64,000 nucleotides of DNA from Atherinomorus stipes (taxonomy: Eukaryota; Chordata; Actinopteri; Atheriniformes; Atherinidae). Where the stretch lies: assembly GCA_023101725.1 (NCBI GenBank), contig JALJCO010007110.1:62001-126000 (forward strand), written 5' to 3'. This document shows, one piece after another, positions 39,143-51,627 of this stretch (the stretch's first letter is position 1; each line of letters opens with the position of its first letter). The position numbers and the translations under genes were made by a program. Under the pieces are notes generated by a model, which worked only from the letters and a program-made list of their open reading frames with translations, ran no database searches and was not told where the DNA came from.

Positions 39143-41155
39143 TCATCTGTAATATAGAGCCATGAAGGGCGAGTGTGAGAGCCGAACACCGCCATTTCTA
39201 CAAGGCACCCCCAGTCCAGCCCGACTACAGCCCAGGATCAGACCCAGGTTGAGAGCTGGCAGTGTGTTGGTGAGCCCTTCCCCCCATGCATCACCATCTG
39301 TGTCCTGCAGAGTCCCTAAAGAGGGCTTTTCACCTGGTGGGTCCTCACTGGAAAAGAGTATATCCCTTCTCATGTTTACCAAGCTGGGAGCTGGTCCAGT
39401 ACCACCTGCCATCTCATACAGACTCTGGAAAACATACAGCAGATCCACTCTCAGCTCCACTATGTCACCAAGCAGCTTCAAACTGTACCTAGAGGGCGCA
39501 AGAGACAAGTGGGTTATGACCAGGCCTGAGACTCGGAGACAGATCAGCATAAAACCATGCTCATCTTTGGAAGCTTTCATTCTCAACATGAATGTCAAAG
39601 TGGAGGTTTTTACCTGGTAGGAAGGTTGTGCTTTGACATAAATGGAATAAAGGGGTGGATGTCAAGATGCTGAGGATTAGAAAACTGGAGGTGAAGCTCA
39701 GCTCCAAAGACTGCCAATGAAAAAATCTCCCTGGTGAAAACAAACTCCAAATCTGCATCTGGTGAGGAGAAAAAAAGAGAAAATCATGAGTCACTGTTGC
39801 GTTACAGGTTACAGGTCCATCTTCAGTCATGATAAATCGCAGGCATCAGCAAAGGATCTCCATTACAGAGGTCATGTTTTCACTCCTAATGCCTTGTTAA
39901 TCTGTCAGCAGGATATCTCAACAATTCTTCATGGGGACATTAAAGCCAGCTGAGTTATTTGTATGCAGATAAGTCTTCTATAAGACTGCATTCATTAACC
40001 CATAAGCACAGGCAACTGTTTAGGCCTTATTTCTTTTACCCAAAACCAACTTATGACATTTGCCAGAGGATGGTCCTGCAGTTATTGTTTTTCATGCATT
40101 TATTTATCGCTGCTGTATCATTTTATTGTCCCTAAGCCACTAACCAAATCATTATATACCGTCATTTGTTTGGCTAGAATATGCTGCCATGGTTTATTTG
40201 CACAAAACAACTTCTGAACATCCTTTTGTGGCCATCTCTGAATTTTTTTCTGAATTAGTCCTTCGGTTTATCAACACATTTTTAATGGATTTTTTTTTCT
40301 TTTAAGATTACCCCCAAAAAAGCAATTTAAAGTTGGAGATCAGTTAACTGAATTACTGCAGCTCATAATAATCTTAGCAGAAAATCTTGAGTCCAGGATA
40401 GAAGTCATTTGTCAAGTTGGGAGCTTTTAATGTGCCTTGGCATCGATTCTGCACATCCGTGCAACTCTGTTAGAGGGAAAGAGCAGCCTTCCTCATTAAA
40501 AAAAAAAAAAAAAAAGTTCCCTGATTTTGGAGAAAGTCAAACACATCAGTTCAAAATCTTCCAGGAGTTGATAAAATGCGATGAGCTGCTGATGGTATGA
40601 GCTATAATAGTTTCAAATCATACCGTGACCCCCTCCTACCCAAAACATGGAGGAAATGGCATCCTGGGACCAAAGCCATCAAAACTGAAATACTTCATTC
40701 TTGGTTAAATAAACATCCCTTTACTGATTTGTCTTACCTCCTCTCAAACGGCCTTGAATCCCTTTAACCCTCCTGCAGTTTATTCCCTCTTGACAGCAGT
40801 GGTAAACCTGTCTCACCAAGCTGAAAAGAGACTGTCCAGGGAAAACCAAACCCCGAGAGGCTTCTGGAGAAAATGGTCGCACGCGGAGTTTCAGCAGTGT
40901 CACATCGTCCCCAGCGGCTTGCAGCGAGTTTTCCAGCCAAGGGGCAGCCAGCTCTGCGCACCGATCCCTGTGCGCCTCCGTGGTCCCGCGCCTCAACATG
41001 CCCATGCGTAAAGTCACTTCAGAAGATTCTTCTGCCGTTTTTGACGATTGTAACAGAAACCCACGAGAGTCCACCGCCCGACCAAATACTCCAATGTCAC
41101 TTGTCATCGCTGAGATAAAAAATGAAGCAATCCAGAAGCAGTTTGAGGCGTCCAT
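39143..41155 (-). CDS. Unrecognised secreted protein, 302 residues, three exons
   Basis: I do not recognise this family. Exons 40738-41155, 39614-39758 and 39143-39488 have clean GT-AG boundaries (phases 1 and 2) and one continuous frame, so this is very probably a real gene. The start MDASNCFWIASFFISAMTSD has a short hydrophobic core that could be a signal peptide. The middle has a CCQEGINC cysteine cluster and a segment FTREIFSLAVFGAELHLQFS that alternates like beta strands. The C-terminal exon holds DIVELRVDLLYVFQSLYEM, an acidic/proline-rich linker and the end CRNGGVRLSHSPFMALYYR. Only one membrane-like segment is visible, so secretion is more likely than multi-pass membrane placement. 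No dibasic-delimited peptide is obvious apart from MLRR and CRR sites. A TGF-beta-propeptide-like or cytokine-like fold is a guess only. Confidence 0.75.
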
Positions 41156-42342
41156 GGCGGGATCCTAAATCCTTTCCTTTGGTGCCAGCTCTCCAAAGTT
41201 TGGGTTCAACGGGGCTGGTCTCCGTGCTAAATAGCCCATCGACAATGAGGACAACTTATCACTTGGAATTTGAATCCTGACCCTCCTCACAGTCCCTGCC
41301 CCTCTTTGTGTCCGTGCCCTTAACCACCCGTTTGACCCCCACTGCTTTCTTTTAATGCGCGTGCATAATGAGGCGCCCCAAAGCGCGCCGACCTCGTCCA
41401 TTCAAATTCATTCACTTAGCTAATGACTCTAATCACTCTATATTTGGACAATCAAGAAAGACTTCATTTACTACGACGTAGTTTTCCTGCTGGATATTAA
41501 TAATACAGTTTTGAGGCTTTTAAAACTGGTCTGCAGCTCTTCAGGTCATTTTGGAACCATGTAATAAGCAAAAGGTGGACAACAAAGGGAATTAGACTGG
41601 AGGGTCCAAGCAGGCCTCTGATAGTTTTAGGTCCTTGTGGGTTCCAACAAAGAATGTATAACAGCTGCTCACATAAAACTGAAAACAGAATGGATCATAC
41701 ACTTCTTTAATTTGCACCAATGCTGCAGACAGTATAGCCTACCACAAATGCCAGCAAGCTTTGTACAGTTTTAAATATTCTTAACTAATTTGGAGAAAAA
41801 GCAGTTCAAGACATTTGACATTTATATAAAAATTGCTTGGAACGTTTTGCTTGAAGGTTTTCATTACATGGAATAATACGAGACAAATATACCATTTGGT
41901 GCGGCGGGAAACAGCAATACATTACACACAGGCTCAATAACACAGCTACAGCTCTGTACAGAAGCTAATATCTGAAAGCATAGCTGAAATTAAGTTATAG
42001 TCAAACAAAAAATGTAAATAAATGAATTCATAGTATACATAAACTCCTCTAACTTATATTTAACAGTCATCCTTTTAGCTACCTTACAATTATAGTTATA
42101 CTTTCTGTTTAAATTCAAAGTTTTACAATCCAAATTAGTGCAATAATGGTTTTTTAGCACAGCATATTCTTATATACAATCTGTAGTGGGGAAACGTAAA
42201 GTCAGCAGTTGTAAAACACACTGTTTAATCAAATCCAGCGACCTCCAGACTTTGTTTTTAAGCTTACTTACATGCTGGTTCTCTACATTTTTAAATACAA
42301 TTCCTTTTGAGTTTTGAGAGCTGGTGTCATGAAACCATCCAG
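41156..42342. other. Promoter side of the unrecognised gene and 3'UTR of HPS4
   Basis: Both genes are on the minus strand. About 1.2 kb: the first 250 bases are relatively CG-rich and probably hold the promoter of the unrecognised gene; the rest is AT-rich and probably HPS4 3'UTR. No repeat with clear ends was found. Confidence 0.45.
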
Positions 42343-45300
42343 TCAGAGCAGGTTAACCCCGTGTTTCAGCAGCCTGTGCCGGGCTTTGCTGGGCAGTGAG
42401 AAAGCGCTGTCCTGGTGGTTAGGGATGCCTGAGTTCCTCAGTGATCCACCGTGCTGCTGGAAGTAAGTCTCCTGCGCCACGCTGCGGGTTCCGTAGACGG
42501 CGGTGCTCGCACTCCTGCCGTGACAATTTCATAGAAAATTACACTTCAAGCTTTTACAAGAGAGCAACAGAGTGACGCATTTCAGAGACTGTGGGGAAAA
42601 TAATTCAGATTTGTTGTGTGATCTATACAATTTTTAAGAAAGAACATTTATAAAAAAAAAAAAAAAAAAAAAGAGTGTGATGTGAATTATTACATATGAT
42701 TAAAGACAAATTCATCCCCCACCCCAATTTCTGCAAGAGAGGAACAAGAAATCCCCCAACCACCATGTGACAGCTATGCTGACCTGACAATAGCCTCCTG
42801 CAGGGTTTCAGTGTTACAGAAATGCGAGTGAAGAAGTGATGTGGCTCTGACAAAAGGATGCTCTGGGGCTCCCCCTGGTCGACCAGACACGTTGGCTGCA
42901 GAGACACACAAAAACAGAGGACCGTCAACCTGTACAGGCATGTCTGCTGCACAAAGGGATACTGATCCCAGTCTCACTAATTAGTCGTTAGCTTATGCAA
43001 ACACAAATATAAACTGTTCCCCCCCGTACCCTAGTAGTAGAGCTGCAGGGACTTGTACTCACTTGAGCAGAAAAGTGAAAAACTAGGAAGAAAGGAATGG
43101 GAAGCAAAAGAGGTTAAGCCAGGGGAACTTACTTGTCAGGGTGCTCTGAATGCAGTCAAAATGAGCAAATATGTAGGGCCCTGGAGCACCTGGGGGTCCC
43201 GGAGAGATGTTCCTCAGATGGGCCTCAAGTCCATTGAGCGAAGCCAGGCTGCTGTGATACTGGACATAAACCACAAAGACATGTTTGACTAATAACACTG
43301 AATGTTAACATTAGAAAGCCAAACAAATGCACAAATACATATTTTTCTGCTGTCACACAAACTTAGAAATATATTTTTTCTCACCACTTCCTCCATCGAA
43401 GCAGTGTCACTCATAAAATGAGGCTCCACCAGCAGAGCCAGCACTAAGCTGTTGACTCGGTGCATGTAAAGCGTCATGGGGATCAGTTGACTCTCATCTA
43501 GGCTGTCAAAGGCAGGAGGGTGTCTCATCTCTGCCTCCTGGCCTTTAGCACTCCCACAGCACAGCCCATTATCTCCCACCACCATCTTATCGTCATGTGC
43601 CTCCTCATTCCCAGAATCAGCCCTTCTGTAGTCAAACACCGTCCCACAGGCAGCGTCTCCATCTCCATTTACATGGGGGTGTTCCTCAAACACTGAGCCG
43701 TCTCCTTCACTCTGTATCTGGCTGCTTCTGCCTGCGCTGTTGTTAAAGCTGTGATAATACGAGTCTTCCAGGGCTTCCTCCTCAGGTTCATGAGAGATGC
43801 TTCCGTTGAAGGGACTGGGTGAATCAGCGGTTTTCTGTGACAGAGCTGGGCTAAAGACAGAGTTATCTGATTCTGAAAAATGAGGGCTGAGGGACAACTT
43901 CTGGGGAGACTGGGAGGAACTTGGAATAGATGGCTCAGATTCAGTGGAGGGTGTGTCTGATAGGGTTCTGGAAAGGCGGGTCCTCTTTGGAGGAGCGTCT
44001 TTGTGTGGAGTAGAGTGGGAACTGGTGGGTGAAAAACCATCTGAGACAGTTAGCATCCCCTGGAAATGCATCTCAAGCATAATTTAAAAACCGTTGACAG
44101 TTAAAGGTTGAATATAGAACATTTTTATTAAAAGCTATATTATTAAAAACATAATAATACCTCCACAGGTCGTTTGGGGGTGTACAGAATGAAAGTACAA
44201 CATTTCCCAGAAAAATTATATTTAGCCTAAAAATAATTATAAAATAAATTTTTACGGGTTCGATAATGTTTTTTTATTTAGGTCTATAAGCCAATACACG
44301 CCACCATTGCAGGTTGCCAAATACGCTGTGTGGAAACAATATTTTGGTCATAGTCAGGCTTGTACAGGGGAAAACCGTGGAGATGACGAGTGAAGCAGCT
44401 GCTTCAGAGCCCTGGAGATATTGTTATCTGTTTCTGAGGAGGAGTGACCTGAGAAGAGCAAAACCTGGAGTAAATTTAGGAGAAGACTTCACTAAATGGA
44501 CCCACATAAACGTTTTCCACAGAGTCAAAACACAGAAATGGAGACTTTCCTCCTGGATCGGTAAGTTAGCTTGTTTGCTAACATGGCTAACGTTAGCTGT
44601 CAGTTATAAACTCCTCTGCGTTACTTGTTGGACATGCTGCAGACTGTTGGTCACTTGCGTATCGGCAGTGAGTCTGGCATCCCAGCGGCTGGAGCTGTTT
44701 TTCTGCCGTTGCAACTACAACCTAGACACACGTGATGTCGCTGTTCTGTCCGTGTTCCATATTCAACCTTTAAATTTACTCTGAGTAAAGGTGTTATTGA
44801 ATTTCAGGGGTCGCTACCTTAGATCTTTGTTGACAGGAGCAGACTGCAGGTACTGAAACTCAGACGTGGTCAGGAACACATTTGTGGAGCTGACACCGCC
44901 ACCAAATGAACTGGACGTGCTCGGGCCATTGGCCCTATGTGCCTTGAGAAAAAAAATTAAATAACTTGGTTTATTTCCTGTTTAAATAATAAATCAACAT
45001 TCTACAACCTTATTTGCTGATAACTAAATTAGAAAAAATCAATACTATGCTGTCTGTAGAGTGAGTTGTGGCTGAGGTCAGCAGCAAGTTAGCCTGATGC
45101 AACTCTTGACGTCACATCTGAGAATTACTAACAAAACCTGCAAATCATTAGCTGCAAAGAAGTACGCTGGCCTATAACCCCTGGGAAATGGAAAACCTTT
45201 GTCACTTGTTTCAGGAGCTTGACAGCTTGCACTTCAACTATGAATTCTTCGATATATTGGATAAACATCTGAGATTAATGTGTCCAAAAGTTAGAACTGA

Positions 45301-48300
45301 ACTTGATGCAGACCTTCAGTATAAAATATTTAACTGTGCAACTGTGCAAAATAATGCTTGTCCTACCTTGGTGTAGGTTTCACTCTCATGAACCATGACC
45401 TTCATTGTGAGCTCTGGAGGCATCTGTGTGCTAACAAGTCTTATAGGTGGAAGGGGGGAAAAGGGGGGTCTGATTTCAGAACTCACATGTATGAAGGAAA
45501 CAGAAGAAGAAGCTGTCCTGAAAAAGATGTGAATATTTTTTTAAATGTTAGCTCACCTTCCTTTGAAAAGAATGCAGCCTGCTAACACTAGAGGGCAGCG
45601 CTGACATGCCTGAAGAATGAGGGCAGCTTTTAGCAGGAGAAGTGGGTCAACCTGGCAGCAAGAACAAAAATGTGTTTCATTGAGGTTAATGTGGGGGAGA
45701 ATAATAAATACAGGTGACAAATAGACATGTGTCCCAACAGCTACATGTAATGTTATGTTTAAAAGCTAAAAGGCAGCACATTTTCAGCTTATTAGTTCCA
45801 TGTGTTCAGCAGGTACATAAACACATCCCAGCCTCCAATAAAGTTTCTAATGAGAAATATGTGTTCACCACTGTGTTGCATCACCTCTTTTTTCACAGCT
45901 CTGTAGAAAGTTAGCAACAAAGGATACTAATTGTTGTATTTTAAAAAGCTATTACTTCCTGATCTTCAATTTCACTTGCTCAGGAAATTAGTCATGTTTT
46001 TACTTGTATTATTATTATTTTTGGTCTTCCTGAATTATGTAACAAATGTTTTTGGTAAGTGACAGATGTGGACTACAGCTTTGCACCTGCCTTGCTGTTG
46101 AGCTCCAAACTTTACTTTTTAAAAAAAACATATAATTGCTAGTCATTGTGTTTTATAGTATGTTTGCCTTTTAAATTACTGATTGTTTAATGTTTTTTTT
46201 GTTTTGTTTTTTTACCTTGTTTTTTATCCTGTCCCCACTGTAGCACTTTGAGATTTTAATTCAAATGTTAATTCAAATGTTAAGTGCTTTACAAATAAAA
46301 TCTATCATTATTATTATTATGGTTATGCATGATTGTCTTGCTGAGATAAAACCTCTGAAAATGATGTTGGGCTCAGTGGAATAGTCCAATGATGAAGGTT
46401 TCTGAGTGAAATAACCGTAACTTTTCAACATGGCATCCACAATAAGAGATGGTCGAATTCTCCGAATGCTAGGGAGAGAAGCGTCAACATTTCCTTTGGT
46501 ATCTGGTTTAGCAAAAGAAACACTGGGCTATCCCAAACAAGAGGTCATTATATATCAATTCTGTAGCTTAATGAGAGATCACTGGGCTTTTTGGAGAGTA
46601 GTTTTTGGTTCTTCTAAATTTTCCTTGGCCTCATGAAGTTTTGTAACAGGGTCAAGAGAAAGAGCATAGGAAAATGATGTAGCGGATAACTTATTATTAC
46701 TGATTATTCGACTGTACGGGCGTACCTGCTTGTCTGGATGGTAGCATATCCTGCATAATACCGGTAACAGCACTAATACAGTAGTTCTTCCTAACATGTT
46801 GAAGATAACCTTATAAAATGCACTAATCCACCTATATACCATTATGCACACTGGCTTTTGAACTCTCCTCTCATAAACTGGATGCCTCTACTTTTACCTT
46901 AAAGACTGGGAAATAATGATTACATAATAATAATTTCGGATTTGGTTCATCTAGACCACAGGACAGGTTTCTATTTACCAAAGTTCATTTTAAATGAGCT
47001 AAGGACAAGAGAAGGCTGCAGTGATTTTGAGCCATATATACTTAAAGAATCTTTTTTTTTCATTTCTTCATGTGGTACAGTTTTAGCTAGCATTTGTTCA
47101 ATGACAGTACTTCTTCCTGAAATGCTGCATGGAGGTAAGCACCGTCACCTCACAGCTAGAAGGTTCCAGGTTTGAACTTCAACTCTGTGTAGAGTTTGTG
47201 AGCGTGGGTTCTCTACAGGTACTCCAGCATCCTCCCACAGTCAGAAAACAAGTTTGGCAGGGTGACTGATGCTTCTGAACTGACCCCAGAAGTGAGCGTG
47301 AGTGGTTGGCTGTTCTATTTGTCTTCATGTTACTTCATCCTGTGATACACTGGCAACCCGTACCCCACCTCTCACCTGACAACAGCTGGGACAGGCTCTG
47401 TGGTACGGGACCCTGGTCCTCGAGGACCGCAATCATGCAGGTTTTCTATGCGTCCCTACTCTAACACACCTGATTTAAATCAAATGGATCCAACAGCCTA
47501 TGAAGTTCTGCACAGTGACTCGGATTACAGAGGCTGCTTTTGCTATGGGCTCAGTGGGCAAGGGTGCGTTCTGTGAAGGGGCACACTGTGCATGAGAGGA
47601 ACAAGCTGATATATTTATATATAATGTCGGCCTATATGTGTAACTGTGAACCAGCGCACGAGAGCAAAAGAAAAGGTTTAATTTTCCTCACTTACACATC
47701 AAGTTATGGGGATGGCGCTCTATTTTCTGTGGAGGCCACGCATCACCTACTGCTGAGAAAGTTACTGTCACCAACAGTTTGGAAAAAGGAGGGGCGGGAC
47801 AGGGGGTGCAGGCGGCAGACCATGACGCAATAGAGAATGCGCATGTGAATTAAATGTCTTAAACAGACTGAAAATAAACAACCTTACTGCAATAAACTCA
47901 CGATAGAAGTGAAAAGTTATCATGATGCAAACACATTTATTAGCCTATTAATAGGTTAGATGGTTCCAAGCTGCTGATCAACGGATGAAGTTCAGTTTTA
48001 GATGCTTCCACCCGTTTTAGTCTCAGAGACGTTGATGTTTACTTGGTGTTTGGAGTAAGTTCCTACACTTGACATGAATTTATGAACTACTGATCATTAA
48101 AAGTTCATGCAACAGGGTTCGGAACTACTAAGGCTTTCAGAGGAGCCCATTTTTTCAGGCGTGTATCGCAACTCCGCTCATGCCTCACGCACACACACAT
48201 GTATTAGTGCACAGTAGTGAGGTCAAAAATATGGTTACTGCCTAAACCCCTCTGCCTCTACAGTGTGCAGCTGATACAACAATAATAATAATAGTAATAA

Positions 48301-50056
48301 TAATAATAACGCATAAACAGCAACGTTATTATTCATGCCAATAAAAACAGGCTAAACATTATTTTGATATTATCTGGGCGAGAGATGTCTAATCGAACTG
48401 AATCCACAAAAAACATCTTAACCTTCTTAATAGGGGGTGTTAGCAGCCCACTACTCTATTATTTGAATCAGCTGTAGTGAAGCAGGGACACATGGAAAGC
48501 CTGCAGGATGAGGGTCAAGGTTGCCCACCACTACTCTAGCCCCTCTGCAATCCTAAATTAGAGTAAACAGGTATAGAAGATGGATAGACTGAAGCCATCC
48601 AATAATTTCCACTGCAGTTCTGAGTAGGTCTTGAATATGGTGCTGCTGAAGAGTCAAGGGGTTACAGACAAACTGGCTCAGTGTTTTCTCTTGCAAGTTC
48701 AAATGATTTGTAAAATGGTGCATTTGGTTTTGTCAACAATACCTCAATTTATTATAAGTGGGGTTAGTTGTTGAAGTTTGGAGTGTCAAGACAGCCTGAG
48801 CCTTTACGCAACACCACAGGACACAGAGAGTCATATCCTGCCTCCTGTGAAACAGCAGCAATAGAAAAACCACTGCAGGCCAAAAAGCAGAACTAAGACA
48901 ACATTTTGTACATACATTAGTTGAATCGATGGTTCTCAAGCTGCTGAAGGTATTGTATAGCTCTGAGGGTCCTGACTGCAGGTGTGAAAGGTAGTACGCC
49001 CAGTGAGCTGCCAGAGTTTCCTGACTGTTAAACTACAGTGCAAAGAAAAGTGGAAATTTCAAGGAACAGGTTAATCTGTTCAATTCCTGTGGGCTGGTTA
49101 ATTACAAATTTCACACAGTAAGACAAATCAAATGTTATTTGAGACAAGTACAGAACTGTACCCGGTAGCTCTGGCGAACAGATCCGTGGTAGAAACAGAA
49201 GAGGTTTATAAGCTGATCCAGGAACTCGCAGACACTGACAGTAGGGATGTCCACTGAGCAGCCCAGAGCCTGATAAATACAAAACACATCATCATTGTAG
49301 CCACCACATCATATCCAAGACAACAAAAACTGAACCAAGTCTGACAGCTGTCTCGAAGTCACAAAGGAATTATTTGGGAGCACACACACCCAGAAGAAAT
49401 CATCCTTCATGCAGATGGCAAACTTGCTGCGGCGGAGCCTCAGTGTGCGTACGGGAGAGGAGGAAAGCTCAGAGACACAGCGGCCCACCCCAGCCAGCTG
49501 ACCGCAGAGCAGCTCCTGCTTATCTAAAGGGGTCTGACAGAAATATGAGCAGGAAAAATCAGCTGTCTGGTTACATCACTCCCGCTGAAAGATTACGCAT
49601 AGAAGTCCTATCATCCTCAACACACTCCCATCCACCAACTTCTTAATAGTTCACAGTTTGTGACAGCCACACCTCTTCAGGGTAGAAGTAGCAGATTCCT
49701 TCTCGTGTAGGGTCACCCTCTCCTCTGACCTTGGATCCATCATAGAGGAAGAAATAATTACACCTGCATCGTGAACACACGTTCATTTGAGGAGATAAAA
49801 AGAAAATGTTGGCAGAGGATTCAGACAAATGCGACACATTTGCAACTTTAACAAGAACTGATTAACAAGAAAAGCCCAATCACAAACTCTGATCAAAACC
49901 CCTGCCCTGTAGTAATCAAACTATGAATGATAGCCCATTTAGTGACTTTACAAACTAGATAACCTTCTAGATCCAACAAGATGTGGCCCCAGCCTGAAGT
50001 TAAACTTGTCTCAGCCGATCTTACCTTCTTGAGCCTGGCGGCTTAAGGTCAGCCAT
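42343..50056 (-). CDS. hps4: HPS4, BLOC-3 complex subunit
   Basis: With HPS1 it forms BLOC-3, the guanine-nucleotide exchange factor for Rab32/Rab38 needed for melanosomes and other lysosome-related organelles. Exons in order: 50025-50056, 49673-49763, 49390-49533, 49162-49269, 48916-49020, 45557-45651, 45367-45439, 44818-44942, 43385-44059, 43133-43259, 42784-42895, 42343-42514. Matches to human HPS4: [19 protein letters not shown] (longin start), [89 protein letters not shown] and the C-terminus LLKHGVNLL. The large exon 43385-44059 is a serine/acidic low-conservation linker, as in mammals. Phases agree everywhere except between 44818 (phase 2) and 44059 (phase 0), so a small exon of length 3n+1 is probably missed in that intron. 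Predicted size is about 620 residues or slightly more. Confidence 0.93.
44383..44561 (+). other. Open segment with good start and donor, antisense inside an HPS4 intron
   Basis: An ATG at 44383 opens a 59-codon frame ([17 protein letters not shown]... SSWIG) that ends at a strong GTAAGT donor at 44562, on the strand opposite HPS4. I cannot find a partner exon or name a family. It may be a first exon of an unannotated antisense transcript, a leftover of a mobile element, or chance. Confidence 0.2.
46236..46320 (+). repeat. LINE/SINE-type 3' tail
   Basis: GCACTTTGAGATTTTAATT, a short internal duplication of AATTCAAATGTTA, then AAGTGCTTTACAAATAAAAT and ATT repeats: the usual 3' end of teleost L2-type LINEs and their dependent SINEs. 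Only the tail remains. Confidence 0.7.
47409..48545. mobile_element. hAT MITE (copy B of the dispersed family) split by ~0.9 kb of inserted DNA
   Basis: The left half (GGTCCTCGAGGACCGCAAT through CTGCACAGTGACTC) ends near 47525; the right half (GAATCAGCTGTAGTGAAGCAG to TTGCCCACCACTAC) starts near 48455. Intact copies A, C and D have no such gap. The intervening DNA begins near GGCTGCTTTTGC and ends near TTAGCAGCCC, a short inverted repeat, so it may itself be a transposon, though its target duplication is unclear. Confidence 0.6.
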
Positions 50057-50474
50057 CAGTTATTTTGTATCCATGTATGTCCACTCCAGCAAGCTGAGGG
50101 ATGCACTTTGACTAAAACCACAGCAGGATATTTCTGCCGCGATATCGTAAACTTTCCCACACAGCGCAGACGTCAGCTGACCGTTCGCCAAAAATGAATT
50201 TACCTGCCACAACTCTGAAGAGTGCGCAGTGTCTTTAAGTTATTTCTTCGTTGTACTCGCCATTAAAGTTTTATCACTTTGTAAGACTAAAAGTGCAACT
50301 TCAGGAATGCTAGTAGGTCACACGCAGTGGAAGTCATGTGAAAGTATGGGAAGCATAATAGGACAAACTACTGCGTCATTCAGAAATATTTCTCCTTGAG
50401 CTTTTTGAGAACCAGAAATGGTTCGGGCTTGCATTGCAAAGAGGATTAGCTCAGTGTTTTAGCTGAAGTTAAGT
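50057..50474. promoter_or_regulatory. hps4: HPS4 upstream region
   Basis: About 420 bp directly upstream of the HPS4 start codon (HPS4 reads leftward) and before the microsatellite. It contains a few CG dinucleotides but no core promoter element that I can name. Its promoter role is inferred from position. Confidence 0.35.
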
Positions 50475-50479
50475 TTGAA

Positions 50480-50672
<193 letters not shown>

Positions 50673-50991
50673 GTGCTACCCCAAAAATTAGAATATCCTG
50701 AAAAAGTTCATGTGTAATTGAACTTAAAAGGTGCAATTTACATAGTGTTTAGACAAATAATATGTGAATCAATATATTTCAAGCTTTTGTTTGTTTGCAT
50801 GTTGCTGATTAGGACTTGCAGCTTAAGAAAACCTCAAATTCTAAAACTCCAAAAATTTGAATACTGTGAAAAGCTCCAGTATTGTAGACTCAGAGTGTCA
50901 CATTCTAATTAGGTAAGTAATCCAAAACACCTCCATAAGTGCCCCGAGCCTTTAAAATAGTCTGTGTCTTGGTTAAGAATAATTCAAAATC

Positions 50992-51627
50992 ATGGGGAAG
51001 ACTGCTGATCTGACAATTGTGCAGAAAACCATCATTGACTTCTTGCTCAAGGTGAGGAAGACACAAAAAGTGATAGCAAAAGAACCTGGGTGTTCTCTGA
51101 GTGCTGTCTCAAAACACATTAACGGACAGTTAGGTGGAAAGAAGTGTGGGAGAAAACGGTGTAGTCGGAGGGCTGACGGCAGCCTGGAGAAGATGGTCAG
51201 GAAAGGGCCATTCAAAAGTGTGGAGGACTTCATAAGGAATGGACCTGTGAGCTTCATTAAGTCCAGCATAAACGCAGTCGTCTACCGGGACATTTTGGAG
51301 CACTTCATGCTTTCTTCAGCAGACCAGCTGTATGAGGATGCAGACTTCATCTTCCAGCAAGACTTGGCACCTGCCCACATTGCCAAAAGTACAAAATCTT
51401 GGTTCAACCATGCTTGATTGGCTCGCAAACTCACCTGACCTGAACCCCATCGAAAACATGTGGGGCATTGTCAAGAGAAAGCTGAACGGGAAGAGACCAA
51501 ACAATAAAGAAGAGCTCAAGGCTGTGATGGAAGCATGTTGGTCTCCATAACACCTGAGATATGCCAGAAGCTGGTTGCATCCATGCCACGCCGGGTTAAG
51601 GCAGTTATTCATGCAAAAGGGGCCCAC
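50992..51627 (+). pseudogene. Tc1 transposase with internal deletion and frameshift
   Basis: The start MGKTADLTIVQKTIIDFLL and GCSLSAVSKHINGQL give the first helix-turn-helix. The frame then jumps from FKSVEDF to a segment equivalent to late catalytic residues (FIKSSINAVVYRDILEHFML, DADFIFQQDLAPAHI), so the part with the first catalytic aspartate is deleted. The third acidic block ([20 protein letters not shown]) is in another frame after a frameshift near 51410. Catalytically dead. Confidence 0.9.

Larger units (their letters stand above)
45660..48915 (-). other. hps4: Large HPS4 intron with repeats
   Basis: 3.3 kb between HPS4 coding exons. It holds a LINE-like 3' tail ending GTGCTTTACAAATAAAATCT and ATT repeats (about 46236-46320, plus), a hAT MITE copy split in two (47409-47525 and 48450-48540) by about 0.9 kb of other DNA, and an (ATA)n-like stretch at 48280-48310. 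No other gene was recognised. Confidence 0.55.

Noticed and set aside
39162..39620. 152-codon plus-strand open frame
   Set aside because: It is antisense to the last exon of the unrecognised minus-strand gene, which has correct splice sites and phase; this frame also crosses its intron.
43669..44040. 123-codon alternative frame in the large HPS4 exon
   Set aside because: Only the other frame leads into the conserved HPS4 segment [15 protein letters not shown].
45188..45376. 62-codon frame [14 protein letters not shown]...
   Set aside because: Lies antisense across an HPS4 intron/exon edge; no domain and no splice partner.
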